A stretch of DNA of 34,290 nucleotides from a virus. This document shows, piece by piece, positions 5,612-12,704 of this stretch. The stretch lies in IMG/VR virus record IMGVR_UViG_3300033148_002372, positions 1 to 34,290 of that record; one strand, 5' to 3'. The notes under the pieces were generated by a model. That model was given only the letters and a program-made list of their open reading frames with translations. It searched no databases and was not told the DNA's origin. A program made the position numbers and the translations under genes. The first letter of the stretch is position 1. Each line of letters begins with the position of its first letter.

Positions 5612-5655
5612 AAAGGGTGAAATAGACTGTAAATAGACTGTAAATAGTACCCTTT
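5612..5655. repeat. Inverted repeat around an 11-bp tandem repeat
   Basis: AAAGGGT (5612-5618) and ACCCTTT (5649-5655) are perfectly inverted. The loop holds two copies of an 11-bp unit (AATAGACTGTA) from 5621 and part of a third. The element lies between the convergent 143-aa and 68-aa genes. There is no T-run, so it is not a textbook terminator; a protein-binding or weak bidirectional termination role is possible. Confidence 0.45.
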
Positions 5656-5670
5656 CCCTTGTAGATAGCC

Positions 5671-5877
5671 TCACTTACACTTTCCACAATCCCTTACCTT
5701 GTGCTTAAGACAATACCTTGACTGTGTTTGATTGGTGTCTGCTTGGCGGTAAGCATTCCCCCATCTGGTGTTACTTGCTTTACTTGCTATCTCTTTACGC
5801 CTTGAGGCTGACAAGGTCTTGGCTCGTGCCTGACCGCCTCTGCTCCCTAGTTGTTTGGCAATCTCTTTTATGTCCAT
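5671..5877 (-). CDS. 68-aa basic protein with GSRGG/RRKEIA motif and Cys pairs
   Basis: The N-terminal 40 residues match a widespread small plasmid/phage/bacterial pattern: LGSRGGQARAKTLSASRRKE followed by IASKASNTRW. The C-terminus adds CLKHKVRDCGKC, which could bind a metal. The strongly basic, helical N-terminus suggests DNA binding. It is a lone minus-strand gene opposite to its neighbours, with its own promoter 6 bp before the ATG and no Shine-Dalgarno, so it is probably leaderless. A 17-bp operator-like sequence in its promoter recurs inside its own coding region, which suggests autoregulation. Confidence 0.7.
   Translation of the reverse strand: MDIKEIAKQLGSRGGQARAKTLSASRRKEIASKASNTRWGNAYRQADTNQTQSRYCLKHKVRDCGKCK
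5741..5774. repeat. Direct repeat copy 1, inside the 68-aa gene
   Basis: The core GCTTGGCGGTAAGCATT (5741-5757) matches GCTTAGCGGTAAGCATT at 5890-5906 in 16 of 17 positions. Similarity continues as CCCC-ATC-TG...TGTTAC with small gaps. The first copy is in the coding region and the second in the promoter of the same gene. Confidence 0.6.
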
Positions 5878-5883
5878 GTATAT

Positions 5884-5912
5884 ATGTTAGCTTAGCGGTA
5901 AGCATTAATCAA
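5884..5912 (-). promoter_or_regulatory. Promoter of the 68-aa gene with palindromic spacer
   Basis: Minus strand: TTGATT (5912-5907), 17 bp, TAACAT (5889-5884), then six bases to the ATG. The spacer contains a perfect inverted repeat GCTTA-GCGG-TAAGC (5890-5903) placed where a repressor would block RNA polymerase. Confidence 0.65.
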
Positions 5913-5926
5913 CCCCATCATGTTAC
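5890..5926. repeat. Direct repeat copy 2, in the 68-aa gene promoter
   Basis: This is the second copy of the repeat that begins at 5741, with core GCTTAGCGGTAAGCATT and then AATCAACCCCATCATGTTAC. Its first 14 bases form a perfect 5-bp-stem palindrome within the -35/-10 spacer. Operator or iteron function is inferred. Confidence 0.6.
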
Positions 5927-5986
5927 AAGGATAATCAACTCATCAGCTCAGGGCAGGGCTGTGCAGTGAGTTGAACGACAGGTCAT

Positions 5987-6009
5987 GGGGGGGGTAGGGT
6001 AGGGTAGGG
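5987..6009 (+). repeat. Telomere-like G-quadruplex motif G8-(TAGGG)3
   Basis: Eight Gs (5987-5994) are followed by three TAGGG units. This gives four or more G-tracts of at least three bases separated by 2-nt TA loops, which satisfies the usual G-quadruplex pattern with very short loops. It stands out in an AT-rich genome. The strand is plus; the block is intergenic and about 460 bp downstream of the small-terminase gene. Confidence 0.75.
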
Positions 6010-6067
6010 TGCAAATAAACCAGTTGGGAGTCTCACAAGTGTCTTTGATTAGGTAAAGGGAGGGTGT

Positions 6068-6125
6068 ATCCACAGCTATAGACATACTCTTAAAACATCC
6101 ACAGATGTAGACACCTTCTAAAAAC
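6068..6125. repeat. 29-bp tandem direct repeat with DnaA-box-like heads
   Basis: Two directly abutting 29-bp units (6068-6096 and 6097-6125) agree at 23 of 29 positions. Each begins ATCCACAG, close to the DnaA-box core; the first, with its preceding bases, reads GTATCCACA, one mismatch from TTATCCACA. Each ends in an A-rich CTNAAAAC. The units could be iterons, a packaging site or regulator sites. Confidence 0.65.
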
Positions 6126-6167
6126 CCATTACCTCCCCTAATGTAACTAAATGAAATTAAGTATGTC

Positions 6168-6197
6168 TTGACTTATATAAAAGCAAGGTGTTAGTAT
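6168..6197 (+). promoter_or_regulatory. Promoter of the sugar-modification operon
   Basis: TTGACT (6168-6173), 18 bp, TAGTAT (6192-6197), followed by TAAATTA and then directly the ATG of the 34-aa gene at 6205. The bases after the -10 are the same as in the late-type promoters at 30991 and 33831. No Shine-Dalgarno precedes the ATG. Confidence 0.6.
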
Positions 6198-6204
6198 TAA
6201 ATTA

Positions 6205-6309
6205 ATGAATAAGGCTTATGGAGTTTTTTTATTAGTCTTTACTGTTTGTCTTATTTGGTATGCCGGGATTTTGAACGTATTAGCTTTATTATTTATGGGA
6301 GATTTATGA
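6205..6309 (+). CDS. 34-aa single-pass membrane miniprotein
   Basis: A 34-codon ORF. After MNKAYG there is an almost unbroken hydrophobic stretch (VFLLVFTVCLIWYAGILNVL and on) long enough for one transmembrane helix, ending in GDL. It begins 7 bp after the -10, apparently leaderless, and is the first gene of the sugar operon. Its TGA overlaps the next ATG. A membrane anchor for the glycosylation enzymes or a small holin-like or superinfection protein are possibilities; nothing decides between them. Confidence 0.55.
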   Translation: MNKAYGVFLLVFTVCLIWYAGILNVLALLFMGDL

Positions 6310-6356
6310 GAATAAGTATTCGAAGAATAAGACTGGAAAGGATATTCGAAGAATGA
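6306..6356 (+). CDS. 16-aa Arg-rich linker ORF
   Basis: A 16-codon ORF (MRISIRRIRLERIFEE) joined by ATGA overlaps to the 34-aa gene before it and the 310-aa glycosyltransferase after it. It spans both copies of the 12-bp repeat TATTCGAAGAAT. Its first codons, ATGAGAATAAG, resemble the true start of the glycosyltransferase, ATGAGAATAGG, so it may be a duplicated start region serving as a coupling device rather than a functional peptide. Confidence 0.4.
   Translation: MRISIRRIRLERIFEE
6317..6354 (+). repeat. 12-bp direct repeat TATTCGAAGAAT at the operon start
   Basis: Identical copies lie at 6317-6328 and 6343-6354, 26 bp apart. The second copy ends on the first two bases of the ATG of the 310-aa glycosyltransferase. 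A purine-rich GGAAAGGA lies between them and may be the ribosome-binding site. Confidence 0.6.
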
Positions 6357-7285
6357 GAATAGGATTTATAGGTAACTTCATACCAGAATTTTCTACAGAG
6401 AATGACCGGAAATGGACTTTTCTTAGGTTAGGGCATAATGTAGTAACTTTTCAAGAGAACGAAACTTCAAAAGACACTCTTCTTAAATGGATGCCAGACT
6501 TAGACTTACTTCTTTATAGTCACACCCACGACCCGAATTACAATATTTTAGGCTTAAAAGAAGTTTTTGAGACTTATAAGAAAAACAAGGTTCCTACCGT
6601 ATCAGTTCATTTGGATAAGTGGGCTGGTTTAGAACGGGAAAAAGACGTGGGTAAAGAGGCTACTTGGTTTACAAAATATATCTTTATGGCGGATTGTTCT
6701 CCAGAAGCCGAAAAACTGTATAAAAAACATAATTTAAACTATTTTTACCTTCAACCAGGTGTCGTAGAACGGGATTGTTATATGTCTGCTCCTGATCCAG
6801 TTCGATTCCCACATGAGATTGTATTTACTGGTTCTAAGGGCTATCACCAGGAATATCCCTTCAGACCACAACTTATAGAGTTCCTTCAAGAGACTTACGA
6901 AGATCAATTCGGTCATTATGGAAATGATGGTATTGAGGTCGTTAGAGGACATGATTTAAACACTCTGTATGCCTCCAGTAAGATAGTAATTGGAGATTCG
7001 TGTTTTGGAACACAAGAAAACTATGTTTCTGATCGTTATTATGAGGTCCGTGGCAGGGGAGGTTTTCTTCTTAATCCGATTGTTGGAGGAGTAGATACTA
7101 TTGGTGTAGGGCATTACACCCATGATGATTTTGTCTCTTTAAAGAGCAGTATTGACTATTACCTGAAAAACAACAACCTTCGGGAGATTAAGAGAGTAAA
7201 CGGGTTTAACAAAGTTAGAGAAAGTGAAACTTATACCCACAGAGCAGTAGAGATGCTAGAAAGGATAAAAGCCTCAAAATCATGA
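6353..7285 (+). CDS. CgeB-like GT-B glycosyltransferase
   Basis: A 310-residue enzyme with the layout of CgeB-like/group 1 glycosyltransferases. The opening strand is MRIGFIGNFIPEF. YLQPGV (132-137) is the conserved 'interpret the position as names' block between domains, and SDRYYEVRGRGGFLLNP (226-242) is the typical C-terminal donor-binding loop. FVSLKSSIDYYLKNNNLREI with TYTHRAVEML closes the domain. It would transfer a nucleotide-activated sugar in the cytoplasm; donor and acceptor cannot be told. It is the first enzyme of the coupled operon, and the next gene starts within its stop (ATGA). Confidence 0.85.
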   Translation: MRIGFIGNFIPEFSTENDRKWTFLRLGHNVVTFQENETSKDTLLKWMPDLDLLLYSHTHDPNYNILGLKEVFETYKKNKVPTVSVHLDKWAGLEREKDVGKEATWFTKYIFMADCSPEAEKLYKKHNLNYFYLQPGVVERDCYMSAPDPVRFPHEIVFTGSKGYHQEYPFRPQLIEFLQETYEDQFGHYGNDGIEVVRGHDLNTLYASSKIVIGDSCFGTQENYVSDRYYEVRGRGGFLLNPIVGGVDTIGVGHYTHDDFVSLKSSIDYYLKNNNLREIKRVNGFNKVRESETYTHRAVEMLERIKASKS

Positions 7286-7950
7286 TTAGAGAAGGAGTTA
7301 AAAGGCAAACTTGTGAAGCTGGTCATAAAAGTCATGAACGATTAGAAGTTGAGACAGATTTGGGTTTAATGACTGTTTTTAATTGGAATAAGTATAGAAG
7401 TCAACCTGGATTCTATTGTACTGGTCAAGATGATGTTTCTCGTACTTTATTCAATGAAGGAACTTGGGAAAAAGAACAAACCAAGTTAATAGGAAAAATC
7501 CTCAAAGAAGGAAACAAAAAGAACTTAGTTATTGATGTTGGTTCTCATGTTGGTTGGTATTCAAGGATGGCGAGTCAGTTTGGTTATGAGGTTGAAGCGT
7601 TTGAGGGTGATATAGAAAATGTTGAGGTTTTTAAGTTAAATGCTCCAAAGGCAAATATACACACAATATGGTTTGATAAAGATTTAGAGGGTGTTTTTGA
7701 CTTAGACAAAGACGTTGAATTAATGAAAATTGATATTGAGGGTGCAGAGGAACACGTTATCAGGTATTTTGCATCTGGTCTTAATAGAGTTAAACACTTA
7801 ATAATGGAAATTAGCCCTGTGTTTAATGATTCTTACCCTGGATTGATACGAATTTTGCAAGATTTCGGATTTAAGGTTTTAGAGTTAGATGGTAAACCTT
7901 TTGACTTTAATTTTGATTTTAAACAGAGAGATTTGTATTTTAAAAGATGA
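7282..7950 (+). CDS. FkbM family SAM-dependent methyltransferase
   Basis: A 222-residue FkbM-type O-methyltransferase. SAM-binding motif I is VIDVGSHVGWYS (83-94), the acidic ribose contact is in AFEGD (106-110), and the family signature KIDIEGAEEHVI lies at 149-160. LIMEISP and the FGFKVLELDG near the C-terminus are also usual. FkbM enzymes methylate hydroxyls of sugars and polyketides, so methylation of the phage-made glycan is the likely role. It overlaps both neighbours by 4 nt, so production is tied to the glycosyltransferase before it and the nucleotidyltransferase after it. Confidence 0.9.
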   Translation: MIREGVKRQTCEAGHKSHERLEVETDLGLMTVFNWNKYRSQPGFYCTGQDDVSRTLFNEGTWEKEQTKLIGKILKEGNKKNLVIDVGSHVGWYSRMASQFGYEVEAFEGDIENVEVFKLNAPKANIHTIWFDKDLEGVFDLDKDVELMKIDIEGAEEHVIRYFASGLNRVKHLIMEISPVFNDSYPGLIRILQDFGFKVLELDGKPFDFNFDFKQRDLYFKR

Positions 7951-8915
7951 AAAACACAATAATTAAGAGAGGAAACCTTGAAATAGAGACTTTTAAAGAG
8001 AGTTCTGCTGTTCAAGTTATTTTAACTGTTAGTGGCAGTGTAATTATGCACGCCTTCTTGGAAGGTGATGCTTATGAGTTGTGGGGAGACAAAATGGTTT
8101 ATTATCCCTGGGGTATGCCTTATGAACAGAAGGTTGAACAAGTTTGTTTTAATATCCTTTTAAATCATCCTATCGCTTCTGGTTTATCCAAGGTTGAGGA
8201 AAGAATTAGTGCAGAAGATATCAGAGAAATGGTTACTGAGTTAAAAGATGACCTCTTAACTGTGCCTACTACTTATATTATTGTGGCTGGTGGGAAATCT
8301 ACTAGGTGGAAGAATTACAAGGGAATTGAAAAGCACATGATTGAGTTTGATGGTGAACCTATTATTGAAAGAACTATTCGATTATTAAGAACTCATGGAG
8401 TTGAGGATATTGTTGTTGCATCAGATAATAGTAAGTACAAATTTAAGGGAGCAGGGTTATATAAACCCAAGTATGACCCGAAGTATATTGATGCCAATAA
8501 ATACATGGATTCCAAACCTATTTGGAACAAAGAAGGTAGAACTGTGATTCTTTTTGGGGATGTTTACTTCACTGAAAGTGCTATTTACAAGATAGTCAAT
8601 GATTTTTCAAGAAGGTGGATGTTATATGGTCGTTCAGGACCAAGTAATATCGGAAAACCTTATTCTGAACCTTTTGGTATAGGTTTTTATCCCAACGAAC
8701 ATAAATTAATTGAGAGTGGTGCTAATAGGTCTGCCGATTTGTTTAGAAAAGAAATAGCTAATGGAACTTCACTTTGTCATTTGTATAGGTGTTTACTGGA
8801 CTTCCCAGACCATTTAATCAATTCAGAACTCTTTGGTGAAAGAATGGTAATTATTGATGACTTAACAGACGATTTTGATATTCCAGAAGATTATATTAGA
8901 TTTGTAAACAGATGA
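7947..8915 (+). CDS. Sugar nucleotidyltransferase-like protein with novel N-terminus
   Basis: A 322-residue protein in two parts. Residues 1-107 are not recognised and begin with a beta-rich stretch. From 109 on there is an NTP-transferase fold: VAGGKSTRW (113-121) is the nucleotide-binding G-G-x-x-T-R loop, EKHMIEFDGEPIIERTI follows with the usual Lys, and LFGDVYFTE (202-210) carries the metal-binding Asp. Such enzymes activate a sugar phosphate with CTP, GTP, UTP or dTTP, and would supply donor to the nearby transferases. It overlaps both neighbours by 4 nt. The N-terminal domain might be a cupin-like or binding domain, but I cannot confirm it. Confidence 0.8.
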   Translation: MKNTIIKRGNLEIETFKESSAVQVILTVSGSVIMHAFLEGDAYELWGDKMVYYPWGMPYEQKVEQVCFNILLNHPIASGLSKVEERISAEDIREMVTELKDDLLTVPTTYIIVAGGKSTRWKNYKGIEKHMIEFDGEPIIERTIRLLRTHGVEDIVVASDNSKYKFKGAGLYKPKYDPKYIDANKYMDSKPIWNKEGRTVILFGDVYFTESAIYKIVNDFSRRWMLYGRSGPSNIGKPYSEPFGIGFYPNEHKLIESGANRSADLFRKEIANGTSLCHLYRCLLDFPDHLINSELFGERMVIIDDLTDDFDIPEDYIRFVNR

Positions 8916-9598
8916 AAAACGTGAAAATTAATGGCAAGTGGGATATTTTGCTTCCTGAACACAGGGCAAACCGCAAAGAGTGGTTTTCCAAAAAGGGTTG
9001 GGAGAGAAAAAGACTGGATTCTATGTATGAAAAACTCACCAAAGATGATGTTTTGTATTATGTAGGAGTAGAGGAAGGGGAGATGCCAGCACTTTGTATG
9101 CTTTGGGGAGTTAAAAATGTGGTACTTTTTGAACCTAACAAACTCGTCTGGTCGAATGTAAGAGCCGTTTGGGAAGGAAATGACCTAGATGTACCTTTTT
9201 CCTTTGTTGGTTTTGCTAGTAACAAAGATACTAAGGGTGCAAGATTACTTGAGGGTTTTCCAGAATGTTCTAATAAGGAAATTATTACAAATCATGGTTT
9301 TAAGGAATTGAAAGATCCTGGTGATATACCTCAAATCAGAATTGACACTGTGCAATCATTACATATCCCCCCGACTGCTATTTCTTTGGATGTAGAAGGT
9401 TCTGAGTGGGAAGTATTAAAAGGTGCGGAACAGACTTTGAGAAAATATCATCCTAAGATTTGGCTTTCACTTCATCCAGAGTTTCTCTTTGATCAATATG
9501 GGAAGTATTCTTACGAGGTCAGAAGGTGGATTCAAAAGATTGGTTACAAGGAAACTCTTTTGGATTATCAACACGAAGCTCATTTTTTGTATGAATAG
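8912..9598 (+). CDS. Second FkbM family methyltransferase
   Basis: A 228-residue FkbM-type methyltransferase clearly different from the one at 7282. The SAM loop is an unusual YYVGVEEGEMPALC (49-62), followed by the acidic strand end LFEPNK (72-77), IRIDTV (142-147) and the strong family signature SLDVEGSEWEVLKGAEQTL (158-176), ending with LHPE. Methylation of a second glycan position is likely. Motif I lacks the usual D-x-G-x-x-x-G form (VGVEEGEMP), so activity should not be assumed. It is coupled to its neighbours by a 4-nt overlap upstream and an 8-nt overlap downstream. Confidence 0.85.
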   Translation: MKNVKINGKWDILLPEHRANRKEWFSKKGWERKRLDSMYEKLTKDDVLYYVGVEEGEMPALCMLWGVKNVVLFEPNKLVWSNVRAVWEGNDLDVPFSFVGFASNKDTKGARLLEGFPECSNKEIITNHGFKELKDPGDIPQIRIDTVQSLHIPPTAISLDVEGSEWEVLKGAEQTLRKYHPKIWLSLHPEFLFDQYGKYSYEVRRWIQKIGYKETLLDYQHEAHFLYE

Positions 9599-10133
9599 AC
9601 TAACAAAAGAAAAAAACTATTGGAACAAAGCCAGTAAAGATCCCAAAGTAGATATAAAGTATATTTCTGATATCGGCAAAGCACCCTTTTTAGACCTTCT
9701 TGGTAAGGAACTAAAAAAAGGCAAAACCCTTGAAATAGGTTGTGGAGTTGGTCGTTTAATGCAAGATGGTTATTGTGGGATAGATATTTCTGAAGGAATG
9801 TTGGAGATTGCTAAAAAGAGGAAGCCAAAGTGTCATTTTAAGTTGTCTGATGGTAGGAGTATCCCCTACAAAGACGAAACCTTTGACAGTGTTTATTGTG
9901 TATTAGTTTTTCAACACATTCCTTTTGATGCAGTACAATTCTATATTGACGAAGCAAGCAGGGTTCTTAAAAAGGATGGTGTGTTTATTTTCCAGATGAT
10001 ACATGGTGACGAAGATGAACCTTTTTCTAAACATCACAGAGTCGGTAAACTGAATATCGCTAAATTCAGCAAAGATCGTGCCTTACATGGACTTATTCAC
10101 CCACAATGGACTTGGATTAAACTAACTAAATGA
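9591..10133 (+). CDS. Class I SAM-dependent methyltransferase
   Basis: A 180-residue Methyltransf_11-type enzyme. The glycine loop LEIGCGVGRL (47-56), GIDIS (63-67), SDGRSIPYKDETFDSVYC (86-103, motif II with the hydrophobic strand) and LVFQHI (105-110), then RVLKKDGVFIFQM, are all in order. I choose ATG 9591 over an upstream in-frame ATG at 9489 because the extra 34 residues would lie inside the FkbM gene and belong to no domain. The shorter form overlaps that gene by 8 nt. The substrate is unknown; a sugar or sugar-nucleotide is likely from the context. Confidence 0.85.
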   Translation: MNRLTKEKNYWNKASKDPKVDIKYISDIGKAPFLDLLGKELKKGKTLEIGCGVGRLMQDGYCGIDISEGMLEIAKKRKPKCHFKLSDGRSIPYKDETFDSVYCVLVFQHIPFDAVQFYIDEASRVLKKDGVFIFQMIHGDEDEPFSKHHRVGKLNIAKFSKDRALHGLIHPQWTWIKLTK

Positions 10134-11659
10134 AAATAAACTATTTAACAGTAAAAGTAGGTGTTGCTCCAGATTCCTATTGGGACCAGACTTTTATTAA
10201 AGATTTGCTTGAGGACTTACCAGAAGGCGATAGGAAGGTCTTTCTAGTCCCTGGTGCTTATCAGGGTGATGTAATAGACAAAATTAACAAAGAACTTCAG
10301 AAACATGAAAAAGTAATGGTTTTCATAACCTCGGATGAGGAAGGTAAATTTGATTGCTCAAAACTAGAACATCCAGACATGATTCATTATTGTCAGTATG
10401 GGCATTGTGAGAACTTAATACCTCTTGGTTATACTCCACATACTAAAAAGGCTAAGTATGCTCCAAAAGTGTATGACTGGTTTTTTGCAGGTCAGATTAA
10501 TCATACCAGGCGTGAAAAGATGGGTAAGGTTTTAGAAAAACTATTGGCACGAAAAGCCACAGTTGGTTTATATGTTCCGACTGATGGATTTGCTAAGGGA
10601 CTTTCTCCAGAAAGATATATTGAGGCTATGGCTGGTTCTAAGGTTGTTCTTTGTCCGTCTGGTAATGTTTCTCATAGTAGTTTCCGTGTATATGAGGCTC
10701 TTGAGTGTGGAGCAGTACCTATTGTTGATGAGTTTAATGTTGCAGGTGAAACAGGATATTGGCAAAAGATGTTTTCTGATGCTCCATTTCCAATATTAAC
10801 CTCTTATGACGAACTTCCCTATTTAATTGAAAAATACAAAGACAAAGGTCCCGAAGTTTATGCTTGGTGGATTTCCAAAAAACAAGAGATTAAAGAGAAA
10901 CTTGCTATTCAATTAGGATGTCCGGTGGATGCTACAACTGCTGTAGTTGTTACTTCTCCAATTAAGTCTCACCCTGATACTGGAATGATGTGTGAGGCAC
11001 TCAATAGTGTTAAACATCACCTCGATTGTAAGATAGTGATAGGGTTTGATGGGGTTAGAGATGAACAGAAAGACTTTTCTGAAAGATATAGTGAGTATAT
11101 AAATCGGATGTTGTGGATGTGTAACTTCAAATACTCAAAAACAGTTCCAGTTTTGTTTAAAAAACACAAACATCAGTCAGGAATGATGAAAAAGATAATG
11201 CCAATGATTAAAACTCCTCTTTTGTTGTTTGTTGAGCATGACACTCCTTTGGTTGTGGATGAACCGATAGACTTTCCATATTTACAGAGAACTTTACTTA
11301 CAGGTCATTCCTTTCTTATAAGGTTTCATTTTGAGGCTAGTATTCCAAAAGAACATGAATATATGATAATAGGCAAGGTAGAAAACCGATTGTTAAAAAC
11401 CTACCAGTGGTCACAAAGACCGCACTTGGCTAGAACAGACTTTTACACAGAAGTAATCAAGTTCTTTTCAGAGGACAGTAATTGTTTCATAGAAGATTTG
11501 ATTCATGGTAAAGTTATTGATGCCTGGATGGCTGATGAAATGAAAGGTTGGGATAAGTGGCGTATGCACATTTATATCCCAGGAGAAAACATAAAGAGAT
11601 CCTTAAACTTAGATGGGAGAGGCTCTGATTACAAATATGAAAAAGAACAAAAGTGGTAA
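10130..11659 (+). CDS. Two-domain glycosyltransferase fusion
   Basis: A 509-residue protein with two transferase-like halves. Residues 1-260 resemble a GT-B/exostosin-type domain: FFAGQINHTRREK (118-130), LSPERYIEAMAGSKVVLCPS and FRVYEALECGAVPIV (185-199), the typical donor-binding loop. From about 270 a GT-A-like domain begins (AVVVTSPIKSHPDTGMMCEA), with LFVEHDTPL (366-374) in the place of a D-x-D metal motif. A fusion could add two sugars in sequence. The second domain has E-H-D rather than D-x-D, so metal use is uncertain. ATGA overlap with the upstream methyltransferase. Confidence 0.75.
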   Translation: MKINYLTVKVGVAPDSYWDQTFIKDLLEDLPEGDRKVFLVPGAYQGDVIDKINKELQKHEKVMVFITSDEEGKFDCSKLEHPDMIHYCQYGHCENLIPLGYTPHTKKAKYAPKVYDWFFAGQINHTRREKMGKVLEKLLARKATVGLYVPTDGFAKGLSPERYIEAMAGSKVVLCPSGNVSHSSFRVYEALECGAVPIVDEFNVAGETGYWQKMFSDAPFPILTSYDELPYLIEKYKDKGPEVYAWWISKKQEIKEKLAIQLGCPVDATTAVVVTSPIKSHPDTGMMCEALNSVKHHLDCKIVIGFDGVRDEQKDFSERYSEYINRMLWMCNFKYSKTVPVLFKKHKHQSGMMKKIMPMIKTPLLLFVEHDTPLVVDEPIDFPYLQRTLLTGHSFLIRFHFEASIPKEHEYMIIGKVENRLLKTYQWSQRPHLARTDFYTEVIKFFSEDSNCFIEDLIHGKVIDAWMADEMKGWDKWRMHIYIPGENIKRSLNLDGRGSDYKYEKEQKW

Positions 11660-12704
11660 AATAGGTTTAATAGCTTTTGCTAATTCTTCTGGTCTTGGCG
11701 CTCAAACTAGGAGGTTGGCACAACTGATACAACCAGATAGGATTTTGGTTGTTAATTCCTCTGGGTTTTCCCAAAACAAGAAACAGAACTTTGATTGGTA
11801 CAAGGATTTTGAGTTCTTTGTTTCTAACGGGTTTCCTTCAGATAAGGATGTTCTCGCTTTTATGCAGAACCTTACACACATCTTTACTTGCGAGAATCCT
11901 TATAACTTCAACATGATTCACTGGGCTAGGCAAAAGGGAATTAAGACTTATTGTCAGTCTAACTATGAATTTTGTGAAAACCTGGGTAAACATTACCTTC
12001 CTGCTCCAGATGTATTCTTAATGCCTTCTTATTGGAAAATTAAAGAGATGGAAGAAAAGTTCGGTAAGGATTCTGTTGCTTATCTTCCCCCTCCAATAAA
12101 CCCCGATGAGTTTGAGATTCCAAGGAAAATTAACATGAAAAGGAAAGGGAAGCCAAGATTCCTACATATTATTGGAACTTTGGTCACTGAGGACAGAAAT
12201 GGAACCCTGGATTTACTAGAAGCTGTTAAATTGTCTAAAGAAGATTTTGAGTTGGTTATCCACACCCAACATCCACTTCCGATGACTTACTTTTTAGATG
12301 ACAAGAGAGTGAAATACAGAATAGAGGATTTTGTAAACAACTATGAGCTGTATAAGAATTTTGATGCTCTTATTTTACCCAGGAGGTTTGGTGGATTGTC
12401 TTTGACCACAAATGAAGCCCTGATGAGTGGCTTGCCGGTTTTTATGACTGATATCTCACCTAATAATAAGTTGCTTCCCAAAGACTGGCTTATTAGGTCG
12501 GAGAAGAAAGGTTCTTTCATGGCTAGAAGTAAAATTGACTTGTATTCCATTGATGTTAAAAGATTGGCAGAGAAAATTGACTGGCTGGCTTCTATTGGAC
12601 CTTTAACTAAGTTGTTAAAAGAAAAGGCTTTCAAACTCGGCAAGAAGAACTTTAGTGGTGAGATATTAAGACCAAAATATGAAAAACTATTTAAACCTTT
12701 TTAA
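11637..12704 (+). CDS. GT-B glycosyltransferase (group 1 type)
   Basis: A 355-residue GT-B enzyme. The N-terminal strand and glycine loop IGLIAFANSSGLGAQTRRLA (9-28) is followed by the linker YLPPPINPDEF (149-159). The C-terminal donor-binding block is LPRRFGGLSLTTNEALMSGL (247-266) with PVFMTDI after it. I start at ATG 11637 (MKKNKSGKIG), which overlaps the upstream gene by 23 nt; a more upstream ATG at 11613 would only lengthen the overlap. It is the last gene of the uninterrupted sugar operon. Its 3' end overlaps the convergent minus-strand gene by 14 bp. Confidence 0.85.
   Translation: MKKNKSGKIGLIAFANSSGLGAQTRRLAQLIQPDRILVVNSSGFSQNKKQNFDWYKDFEFFVSNGFPSDKDVLAFMQNLTHIFTCENPYNFNMIHWARQKGIKTYCQSNYEFCENLGKHYLPAPDVFLMPSYWKIKEMEEKFGKDSVAYLPPPINPDEFEIPRKINMKRKGKPRFLHIIGTLVTEDRNGTLDLLEAVKLSKEDFELVIHTQHPLPMTYFLDDKRVKYRIEDFVNNYELYKNFDALILPRRFGGLSLTTNEALMSGLPVFMTDISPNNKLLPKDWLIRSEKKGSFMARSKIDLYSIDVKRLAEKIDWLASIGPLTKLLKEKAFKLGKKNFSGEILRPKYEKLFKPF

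Larger units (their letters stand above)
5878..6204. other. Non-coding control region
   Basis: This 327-bp gap separates the minus-strand 68-aa gene from the plus-strand sugar operon. It holds, in order, the 68-aa gene promoter with its operator-like repeat (5884-5926), a G-rich block with GGGCAGGG at 5951 and the G8(TAGGG)3 run (5987-6009), a 29-bp tandem repeat (6068-6125), and the promoter of the sugar operon (6168-6197). No ORF or tRNA was found. Its position next to the small terminase makes it a candidate packaging or origin region. Confidence 0.6.
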
